Part shown: piece after piece, positions 54,773 to 64,000 of the stretch
Layout of the letters: each line of letters starts with the position of its first letter
Position numbering within the stretch: the stretch's first letter is position 1
From: Anticarsia gemmatalis
Taxonomy: Eukaryota > Arthropoda > Insecta > Lepidoptera > Erebidae
Length of the DNA: 64,000 nt
Assembly (NCBI RefSeq): GCF_050436995.1
Contig: NC_134766.1
Coordinates: forward strand, 1,674,001-1,738,000
Direction of reading: 5' to 3'
Position numbers and translations under genes: made by a program
The notes under the pieces: generated by a model
What the model was told of the DNA's origin: nothing
Databases searched by the model: none
Seen by the model: only the letters and a program-made list of their open reading frames with translations

Positions 54773-57700
54773 TATTTTATATTAGACTTAACTTTCGTTT
54801 GTTTTTCAGATACAACATTAGCTCACCCGTAATCGGTAATTAGTTGCAGTTCTTTACACCTTTGATGATTAAAAAAAAATTGCCTGTTCTTTTCATGGAT
54901 AGGTTTTAGTATAGAATTGTTGTCATAGTGAGTGAGTTGTCCAAATTTATTCACTTTGATGGTTATTTCACAAAAAATCAACACAAAAGCAGCCTACTAT
55001 GTACCTTTTCTTCACCAAACATAGTCCAAGATTAAACACCTCTGTGGTTTAGTAAAAACCCCGTAATCAGGCCTTTTAATTGACCCCAGAGGTCCGTTAA
55101 TAAATGGTAGAGCTACGTCGGCAAGATGGCTATCGCTAAGGCCCTTTGCACGCCACAGACCTTTTAGCGGTAAATTGATTTTGCGACTAGCCTATTTTTG
55201 AAGTGTAATCTATAACTATGATGTATATCTTTCCGAAGGATAAGTTGGCTGACTAGGTCATACCTAAACCAAAAGCAGAAATCTTTATTTGTAAAACAAC
55301 TGTCCCACTGGAGGGCAAATGACTTCTTAAAAGCTTAGAGTCAACCAATTGCGGTTTGTGGATTTTGTTCTCAAGACGTGATTGTGTTAAATAAATTTTA
55401 GACATTTGAAGTATGTCTAGTTATGTGTCGAGTCGACAAAAGTGAGTTCATTAGGAAACAACCATTACAAAATCAATTACATACATAATATTACGCTTTT
55501 TTCCCATATGGGAAGGCCTAAGAACTTCACTTCATACGGTCCTCACAAACTTCCCTTGACTCATTAACATCCATACATCTTGTCATTCAAACCCACCAAA
55601 TTCATTATAGTATTTAATATTGTCATACAAAGCATGCCGGCTATTCTCATATTCTTTTTCAGCCGATTAAATGTCTATAGTGTGCGAAGGTACTAAAGAA
55701 ACGCGTATTGTTTTCATAGAGCCCTTCCGAATAGAAAGGTAGAAAGGTCCAGGGAATATTGTGAAGAGATTTATTATAGCTCATTGTATAGCCACAACTG
55801 GTAGGTAATTAATGTAGGTATAGCAATATAGAAATAGTATTAATTAGTCATAATAATATGAAATATTATATACCGATAGGTAAGGTCAACTTCTAACATG
55901 TATATGTATGTAATATTGTAAAGCATCTGTAAGTGTCATATTGTTATTTTTTTATGTAAAAGTATCAATTAACTACTGCTATTGGTCAATTATATAGTAA
56001 TTTTAAAATTACTTCGAAATTCACGTTTATTTCCCTATTATAATTGATATTATAATTGATAAAGATGCTTTTACAAATATGACAGTGCATAAATGTCTGT
56101 GAAACTGGCCACTTGTAGCCTGATTTTCTACAGCATAGATCTGTGAATTACAAAATTAGAGATTTAATAGTAACCTATTATTTAATTCCCATAACACCCG
56201 ATAGAGGGCGCTAATGAGGTTTATGTACAACATTTATTATTAGCTGGTTATCGATAGCAGTAAAAATTCACAGTACAGCTCTTAGCCATGACAAAATATT
56301 CAACACAAAAGTATCACACGTCTATTTTCTTTTATATCTCGGTGGATTTTTTGACATGACCGCCAACACGTCAGATGCAAGGCCGAAGCTGACCTAAATT
56401 TACATATTCTGAAAAATTCTTGACGGAAAAATTGGTCAATAACTTTTTGGCGGCAATTTTTACGCAACTGTCGCATACACTATCGATGCATAGGCAGTCA
56501 AAGTAAGAGAGGAAACAAGGACTTTCTGTTCTAACGAGTTCGAGGAAAAGAGACTCTTTTATATGTTATGGAGTTTTAAACATACATGGTACAGTTACAA
56601 GCAAAACTGTGTATACAACTATCGTTTCAGGTGTTGGATCAAAGTTGCTTTAAAACTTAAAATTTTCATCTTCAATTAGAATATTTCATATTGGGAATTA
56701 CTTCCTTACAAAGTTTTATATTCATTTGATTAGGGTCCGACAAAATGAAATTAATCCTATTTTTGTTTCCCGTTCTTTAACTCTCTATACAAAAATTAAT
56801 AAAAAAACAATTCAGTGATTTTTCTAAAAGCATAGCTGATAAATTCTCGCTTTCATTGTATTATCGACAAACTGCAATATATTTACTGAATCATTGGTAT
56901 GTAATGTGTTAGTTTATACAAATAAATCTTCGTGACTGTACATTATACAAACATACAAACAAACGCAGTGAATTGTAACGCGAGAGGATGAAATATGAAT
57001 ACCTTATAGCGCTTTGAAGTAATAACTGCACCAAAACAAAACTTAAATACAATTATTTTCATACTTTTGTGTTGTGGGCAATATATAAAATGGGGATTTC
57101 TAACATAATTCTAATATTTAAATTAGTTTGTTTTATTTTATGAGGCGAGCCTCAGCTAGCATCCCTACAGTTAGTAAGTAGGCTTAATAAAAAAGATTCT
57201 TTTTCAAGTTTTCAATTGTCAGATGATTTCATTCGAACAAGTTTTTAGACGATTTCTATATATTTTCTTCTCTTTACATAACTGAAAAAAGTACTTTTTA
57301 TTGGGCTATGACTTCTAAGTGTAATCTGTATAACATAAAATATTAATAACCGTATATTGATGTATGCGATTATAAATGCACATTGTACGGTTAACGCTTT
57401 GACGGTTAAGCCGCAGAACCGGCATTAAACAAATACTTATTTTTATAATAATTAAACCAATTTCGTCAAAACTTTGTAACTTTAAGACAACAACAATCCA
57501 ACGCCTTGAGCGTTATTTAATAGCACCTCGTTATAACAGTGCTGTGTTATTTAACCTATTAAAGTTTATAGCTATTATTGATTTAATTGCGTTATAAACG
57601 TGTGAACTAATAATATCTGGTCGATGACTTTTGTAAGATATATGTGTATTAGAAATTATTTGATTTAATTCTAGTGGATTAGGAAAATGTCGGGTTGAAA

Positions 57701-58158
57701 CTTTGGATACCTGAGGGTTAAAAAATAAATAAGCTCTTTCCATAATCACCAGAGTCATCTCCCAAAATATCACCAGCTATTATGAGTAAACCCCGTACGT
57801 ACATATAGTTCCTAAAGAATATGTTCAACCCCCAATCAAGCAGCATCATAGACTCATTATGAAAAAAAACCTAGGCCCTGAAGCGACCGTCGCTCAATAT
57901 ATTCAAAGTTTAATAAAATACTAGACAATTCTCGAAATTACTGAATTCTGACTTTAGCCATAACTCAGTGGATAAGCACCACACAAGTGCAGATTGGCTC
58001 TCGGCCAGCCCACTCCCCACCGCGCAGAGCGTGATGGTTGAATTTTAAAAGCACTACAAAAACTACCATTATTATTGGACCGCTTTTCATACGAACATAC
58101 ATACATAATATACGGAATAGTGATGTAATGAATATTCGGCCTTCATTCCGCAAAAAAC
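54773..58158. other. Gene-free stretch
   Basis: Decayed MITE-1 interior near 56190-56280 (CACCCGATAGAGGGCGCTAA, GGTTATCGATAGCAGTAAAA). Scrap of the 880-1010 repeat near 55495-55590. SINE-2-like scrap at about 57620-57660. No gene. Confidence 0.4.
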
Positions 58159-58380
58159 AGTGATAGCCGGGCCGGGAGGTAAGTGGTCGGCGGTTCGAAC
58201 CTGAAGCAACACACCAATGACTTTTCGAAGTTATATGTGTATTAGAAATAATGATCACTTGCTCTAACAACCCTCTCTCTATCCCCAAATCGCACTTGTC
58301 CAGTATGTTGGACTAAAGACCAAACCTCTTCCTCGTTTGAGAGATGGCCGTTACCCAGCAGGGGAGCAGAGACGGGTTAA
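58159..58380 (+). mobile_element. SINE-2 copy with internal deletion
   Basis: CAGTGATAGCCGGGCCGGGA, GGCGGTTCGAACCTGAAGCA, CACCAATGACTTTTCGAAGT, AGAAATAATGATCACTTGCT, then directly CAAATCGCACTTGTCCAGTA and ATGGCCGTTACCCAGCAGGG. The GAAGGAAAACATCGTGAGG part is missing. Confidence 0.75.
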
Positions 58381-58809
58381 AAAGATAGTTAACAAAATTG
58401 AGAACGTATTTTCGGCCTAAGGCGAATAGTAAGTTCTAACTTCATTTATTGTTAGATTAAAATAGTTTATAGTTACCAATGTAAATAGTTACTAAAGTTA
58501 TTTAGTTAGTTTAACTTAGTTTAAGCCTTTATCCATTTTATAATAATACTTATTTTGATCTGGCGTGGAAAAGATAATAATTATAACGTTCTAAAATTCA
58601 ATTGATTTAGAGGCAACTTTATTAATATTATGATGTCTCGGCGACATACTATTGATCTTTTCTAATTTTTGTTAGAATATTTCTTAATAGTAGACCACAG
58701 TTCGGTTATGTGGTAAATGGCAAAGGGCTCGCCCCTATTACGCTTGACTAATATTGTTAATGAAGAAATGTGGATGTATTACACCTTATTATTATTCCTT
58801 ATTAAAAAA

Positions 58810-58997
58810 GACAACTCCCGCACTAAGAATTGCTCTTGTGTCGCGGGGACTTTTATAAACACACAAAGCACAACCTGACTCGAAACAATTATTTGTGGAT
58901 CGCACAAATAATTTTCCCGTGTGGGAATCGAACCCACGATCTCCCGACACAGTGGTATCGGCGTGGCGACCTAAACCACTGCGCCACGGAGGCAGTC
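58810..58997 (-). mobile_element. SINE-1 copy, near full length
   Basis: Minus strand GACTGCCTCCGTGGCGCAGT, CGTGGGTTCGATTCCC, AATTATTTGTGCGATCCACA, CACAAGAGCAATTCTTAGTG. About 20 bases of the TGTCCGTTGTTTGTATG segment are missing. Confidence 0.85.
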
Positions 58998-59063
58998 AAA
59001 CCTGTACTACACCTTCGAGTAAAACAGCTGTCATATTATATATGTGACATAATAACATATATT

Positions 59064-59268
59064 GACTGCCTCCGTGACGCAGTGGCTTAGGTCGCCGCGC
59101 TATCATTGCGTCCAGAGGTCGTGGGTTTGATTCCTACACGGAACAACTATTTGTGCGATTCACAAATAATTGTTTCGGGTCTCGTTGTGCTTTGTGTCCG
59201 TTGTCTGTATGTTTGTAAAAGTCCGCGCGACACAAGAGCAATTTTTTGTGCGGTGGTTGTTTTTTTTA
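59064..59268 (+). mobile_element. SINE-1 copy, full length, head to head with the previous
   Basis: GACTGCCTCCGTGACGCAGT (box A), CGTGGGTTTGATTCC (box B, one change), ACAACTATTTGTGCGATTCA, TTTGTGTCCGTTGTCTGTAT, CACAAGAGCAATTTTTTGTG. Its head faces that of the 58810 copy across 66 bases. Confidence 0.85.
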
Positions 59269-60648
59269 AACTTACAAAAACATGTATGTAGTACTATAAT
59301 AATATTCGGCATTCAACATAGTTGGCCGAATATCCAGTGAAAGCCGAATACTCCTCTGAAGCCGAATATCCGGCAAATCATTTCATCAGTCTCTGCATGC
59401 ATATGTACGTGAACTCAATGAAATGAATAACCTCCGGTTTTGCAAAAGTTCTTTAAATATTTTTGTGGGTTTATATACAAATTGAATTTATTGTTCTTCG
59501 AAAAACATACGAATTTATTTATTGAATAAAACAAGGATTTCGAAGAGTACTCAATTATATCTTTGGTACTTTTTATTTGAATACTCCCGAAATAAATAAA
59601 TATCATTGCACAGAAAGTTTCGTGGCAACGTATTTTATATTCATATAAAAGTACTTAAAAATATGCTTATTTTCCTTTCGTGCATAATTTCCTCGTGCAT
59701 AATTTTTAGCAACGTGCCCAGTACACAGTGTGACATTAGGCTCTCCCCTTATTACATTGGACTAACATTGGTGAAAAACTGGTGTATTTTATATAATTTT
59801 GTCTGTGCCTTCAAGTATTAGGTCGGGGAAAAAGTCTTTTAAATAACAGGCGTGATGCTGGTGAATGTATGAAAAACAGATTTACGCGAGCAGAACTGCA
59901 GATAGAATCTAGTGACACATATAACTCCTAATTTCCCATCGTAAGGGCATCAGTATTTGAACAGCCACTCTTAAAGACAATTCACACTCATTAAAGACAT
60001 TACACACTTCATAATAGCACTGATACAGCCATGATAGCCAATTCTCTTCGTTATAGGCACATTGTTTCAAATTAATGAATGCTTATATGAGTTTTAATTG
60101 CTTTGAGACAATTTTCAACTGTTTCTGTAGTTATGGGACGTGTGTTATTGTTTAAACAGCGATAGCTGAATGGTCTTTATGTAATTAAACTCTAGATTCG
60201 CGTAACGGATAGGCTATACGTAAGGTTATTAAATAATAAATTTATAAACTTAGCTAAACGTTTGTACCATGGTTTCCTCGGTACTTTCAAGAATCGAGAC
60301 TTTGACATGACATAAAATTTGAAATTGCATTAAATAACTAGTTCCTACGACATCCACTAGGGGCGCTGATTGGGTCTTCATGCAACCGATACTGCCGATA
60401 TTTTCGATAGTTGTATGTACAGTAATGGGTTAACATTATTTTACATATATACGTTTAAGGGATAAAATATATTTAATTCAGAACATGCATTTATTTTGTT
60501 TTATAAGCATACGTTATTGTGTAAGTTCTTTGTAATCCGTTGTTTTAGTTCAAAGTTAATTGTTGGCTGTATGCCAGCCTGTAGACTTGTTGCCGAGTTT
60601 GTATAGTAACGTGACTTATTTATTTTATAATTGCTTTTTATTTTGTCA
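59269..60648. other. Gene-free stretch
   Basis: CCTTATTACATTGGACTAAC near 59740 and TAACAGGCGTGATGCTGGTG near 59845 belong to a repeat also seen near 58735 and 62705-62770. CATCCACTAGGGGCGCTGAT at about 60350 is a MITE-1 interior scrap. Motif GAATATCCGGCAAATC and relatives repeat near 59300-59380. No gene. Confidence 0.4.
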
Positions 60649-60907
60649 CTAGCTGACCCGCGCAACTTCGCTTGCGTCACATAAGAGAAAATGAATCACA
60701 ATTTTCCCCGTTTTTGTAACATTTTTTATTCCTGCTCTGCTCCTATTGGTCGTAGCGTGATGATATATAGCCTATAACCTTCCTCGGTAAATGAGCTATC
60801 TAACACTGAAAGAATTTTCCAAATCGGACCAGTAGTTCCTGAGATTAGCGTGTTCAAACAAACAAACAAACAAACAAACTCTTCAGCTTTATAATATTAG
60901 TATAGAT
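60649..60907 (-). mobile_element. Non-autonomous Helitron-like element (Hel-1)
   Basis: CTAGCTGACCCGCGCAACTT to ATAATATTAGTATAGAT in plus orientation. Flanks CA|CTAG and AGA|TAAA fit A|T insertion. Full length. Confidence 0.8.
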
Positions 60908-61031
60908 AAAGGATTTATGAATACTAGAAAGTACGTGTCGAGGACAAGACAAGATATTAGAAAGTGTCGATGTATATTTGTTACTTAACCATGCCAAAAC
61001 TACTGACTAGATTTTAATGAAATTTGTACAA

Positions 61032-61266
61032 CTTCTTCTTGTCGTAAGATTAGTGGTCAACCTAGTGTCAAAGTTGTTCAAGCCGCCCGAAGGCCTTTGA
61101 AGTGGCTTAACGACTGTTATCTTAATTTACAACAACCGGAACCGACTTTCTACATGCCCTCCTAAGCACGGTAACGCTCAGTTTAAATACCACTATGCGG
61201 TCACCCATCTATGGAATGACCGCGCCAGGGGTCGCTTAACCCACAGATTGCTTACCGACCGGTGAT
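61032..61266 (+). repeat. Rep-X copy, plus strand
   Basis: CTTCTTCTTGTCGTAAGATT, GTGGTCAACCTAGTGTCAAA, AGTGGCTTAACGACTGTTAT, CCACTATGCGGTCACCCATC, TGCTTACCGACCGGTGA. Lacks only the last 20 bases. Confidence 0.82.
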
Positions 61267-61824
61267 TACTGAACACTAAATGATATTTTTACCTATAGGA
61301 TTTTTCTTTCAATCAAAGTCGCAAAATTTAGCTAGTTAATGACATACAGAATTAACTATATCTGTCTATCTTGCAGTCTGATTTGTGCAAAAGCAAACGC
61401 CGGAACGAATCATATTGTATCAAAGGGCGGATATCACGTTCCTTTAATTCAACAATATTATAATATAATACAATAGTTTCTAGTTCTATAGAATATCCTT
61501 CTAACCAACATTCAGTTACGTCAGTTTCAGTCTCGTTAAATCTGTGGGAAGAGATAGACACAAAATCCACGAGAGCGGAACTACAAGTGAACGCTAGTCT
61601 AAAAATAACTTTGTTACGATTGTAGTGAAGCCACTACATTGTATTTCAGAAAAAGTACCTATTTTGACAGATTCTCGGCTCGGATAAGAATCGAATAACT
61701 AATCCGATTGATAAAGTGACATCAAATGTATAAAATAAACTACTGAAACATCTGATAATAATATAATCAACTATTTTAAAGAAGTGGTGAAACCGGTAAT
61801 TTCTGTTACTTAATATATATAAAA
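61267..61824. other. Gene-free stretch
   Basis: AT-rich, no gene or repeat recognised. A 72-codon minus-strand frame at 61352-61570 shows no family features. Confidence 0.45.
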
Positions 61825-62072
61825 CTAGCTGACCCGCGCAACTTCGCTTGCGTCACATAAGATAATGATAATTTTCTCCGTTTTTGTAACATTTTACACT
61901 GGTACTCTGCTCCTATTGGTCGTAGCGTGATAATATATAGCCTATAACCTTCCTCGATAAATGGGCTATCTAACACTGAAAGATTTTTTCAAATCGGACC
62001 AGTAGTTCCCGAGATTAGCGCGTTCAAAAAACAAACAAACAAACTCTTCAGCTTTATAATATTAATATAGAT
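61825..62072 (-). mobile_element. Non-autonomous Helitron-like element (Hel-1)
   Basis: CTAGCTGACCCGCGCAACTT to ATAATATTAATATAGAT. A|T insertion flanks. Slightly shortened near TAAGATAATGATAATTTTC. Confidence 0.78.
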
Positions 62073-62523
62073 GTGTTTGTTTCGATCAAAAGTGAAGTGA
62101 CAGATTAAATCACAGAGAAGACCGTAGGTTCTATTAATTTAACATAAAGAATGAAATCGATAGCTTACTAAATTTAAAATAAAACCCCCAATTTTATCTG
62201 AAACACCAATAAATAAAATTATTCACAACAAAAAGTATACCAAAATATTCGCAAACAGTTCCTCCAATATTTTATACTAGCTGTTGTCGACAAGCGAAAA
62301 GGGTTTCATATAAAGATAACCGGTTTATTCTCATTCTTTCTTGAATTTATTACGTCATGATCATCTTTGAAACGATGCCCTTGCGTCGATACTGAAGGGT
62401 GTAATCTGGGGTTGAAAGTGCTGTGATAGGGATCCTGACTTTGTTGGACTAGGATTTGTGGTAGTTTTGTTTGACACGTTTTGCTTGTGTTAAGTTAACA
62501 ATATGAATGTATAAAAAATATTC

Positions 62524-62592
62524 ATCAATAGCGCAGTTGGTAGTATAATATGCTGCCGTACAGTCTCAGGTTCGATTCCTGAGTCGAGCAAA
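62524..62592 (+). repeat. tRNA-like SINE head remnant
   Basis: ATAGCGCAGTTGGTAGTATA (box A) and CTCAGGTTCGATTCCTGAG, where CTCAG and CTGAG form a perfect T stem. The expected acceptor and anticodon stems do not close, so a functional tRNA gene is unlikely. Confidence 0.5.
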
Positions 62593-62933
62593 GTGCTATT
62601 TGGGTTTTCTAATTTACTTACGCCTATTTTATCACTAGTCTTCCGGAGTCTGGTAACGTTCCCGGTATTACACAAGAGCATCGCCGCCTGTTACATGATA
62701 CTTATATTATAAATAGCGAAACGTGGGTGTATTGCATCCTCTTCTGCCTACACCTTCGAAAATAACAGGCGTAGCATATACATATGTATGTTCTATGTGA
62801 AGTCCGCAGCTGCGAGAATTTATTTGATAAAATGTCAGCAACAACTATTTAACTCGAATCGGTTTCAAAATTTTGCATTGCATTCTCAATGACGGTGATG
62901 ATGATTTAAACGATTATATTATACTAGCCGACC

Positions 62934-63183
62934 CGCGCAACTTCACTTGCGTCACGTAAGAGAGAATGGGTCATAATTTTCCCCGTTTTTGTAACATTTT
63001 TCGTTACTACTCCGCTCCTTATGGTCGTAGCGTGATGATATATAGCCTATAGCCTTCCTCGATAGATGGGCTATCTAACAGTGAAAGATTTTTTCAAATC
63101 GGACCAGTAGTTCCTGAGATTAGCGCGTTCAAACAAACAAACAAACAAACAAACTCTTCAGCTTTATAATATTAAGTATAGAT
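62934..63183 (-). mobile_element. Non-autonomous Helitron-like element (Hel-1)
   Basis: CTAGCCGACCCGCGCAACTT to ATAATATTAAGTATAGAT. A|T insertion flanks. Followed by two further AAGTATAGATAG-like repeats to 63210. Confidence 0.78.
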
Positions 63184-63210
63184 AGAAGAATCAAAATTTA
63201 AGTATAGATA

Positions 63211-64000
63211 GTAGAAGATATCAAATTTTCTGACATACATTTTGAGCTTATTTCCGCTCGGTCCAGAAACAACCTGAAATCAAAAACAAGTCAGTTCATG
63301 ACCCCATAATCTCCTAGTGGATAGCATTTTTCCGTTGGCGGGTATCCAAGCTCAAATGTAGCGGGCTATAAATTCAGCCTAGCGCTCACGTAAACGATCA
63401 CGATCTAAGGAAACACATTTATATTCTGTATTGCTACATTACTTGTACTTTTGGTGTTATATCTTAGATATTCTAACATTATATATACCCTGTTATTTGA
63501 AAGTGAAGACATAGGTGTTGAAATTATTCATCTACTGTTGTTTAGTAATAACTTAACACATTTCTGCAGTAGCAATAGTATCGAGAGGTCTATAATTAGT
63601 TTTAAAGGGTGGTTGGTTCACTTGCCACATAACTTAGGCTAAGTCTGGGTTTCTATAGGAAAATCCTAAAAGTAATTTTAAAAGCTAGCTCCAACCAGGT
63701 TCGAAATCTTGATAAGTTACACCTTGCAGTCTCATACACTACTACTAGGTTCACATACGAAATGGACTCTCTGCCATCGATTTTTACTGAATTCATATCT
63801 GTCAATACCGATTATTTCACACATTGACCTGCACAAAGTTGAACGTACAGCTAAACTAACGTGCCGCAAAAATGCATGAATATAGTAATCGCTCTGACGT
63901 GTCGCAAATAAATGAAACCGTTTAAATTGTACACTCCCAAATTCACACCAAAACGAAATAAAATAGTATTCCCTTTAAAAATCAACAGTTGTCAAAATAT
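63211..64000. other. Gene-free end of window
   Basis: AT-rich. A weak tRNA-like stretch at 63315-63360 (GGATAGCATTTTTCCG) and nothing else I can support. Confidence 0.4.

Noticed and set aside
57965..58288. 107-codon minus-strand ORF
   Set aside because: Half of it is the SINE-2 head and body read backwards.
62524..62592. Functional tRNA gene
   Set aside because: T arm and box A are good, but acceptor and anticodon stems do not pair; treated as a SINE head remnant.

Overview
The window looks like moth or butterfly (Lepidoptera) nuclear DNA, possibly a noctuoid moth; that last point is an impression from the repeat families. It is AT-rich, the only host gene is split by many GT-AG introns, and most of the rest is short interspersed repeats: Helitron-like elements ending in CTAG, tRNA-headed SINEs, hairpin MITEs and a decayed LINE. 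No bacterial-style operons, ribosome binding sites or CRISPR arrays are present.

The one convincing gene lies on the + strand from 16406 to about 29650. Twelve exons join in frame into 710 visible residues: a propeptide ending in a dibasic RIKR site, two CUB domains, one LDL-receptor class A domain, one membrane span and a roughly 280-residue cytoplasmic tail. This order is that of Neto (neuropilin and tolloid-like), the auxiliary subunit of kainate-type glutamate receptors; in Drosophila, Neto clusters receptors at the neuromuscular junction. The first visible exon opens in phase 1 after the signal peptide, so the start codon lies in an upstream exon that I could not find in the 16.4 kb before it. 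The last exon is complicated: the main frame stops at 28852, but 126 more open codons follow in the same frame and a second frame is open across the stop, which suggests alternative C-terminal tails.

Region by region: 1-16.4 kb is repeat-rich DNA, probably intron or upstream sequence of Neto, with a 5'-truncated LINE at 6.7-8.0 kb and a 0.32 kb duplication at 9.3-10.1 kb. 16.4-29.65 kb is Neto, with SINE and MITE insertions in introns. 29.65-35.5 kb is AT-rich intergenic DNA with a strong hairpin at 31.8 kb. 36.17-39.66 kb is a minisatellite of 31/32-bp units with higher-order structure, flanked by a 100-bp direct repeat. 40-64 kb is repeat-dense intergenic DNA with no gene I can support.

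The main new-looking signals are a MITE family whose copies are flanked by the 3-bp duplication CAG or CTG (with a near-empty site in the window), the higher-order minisatellite with its flanking direct repeat and terminal palindrome, the multi-frame last exon of Neto, and several unclassified dispersed repeats. All family assignments come from reading the sequence by eye; no database search was run.
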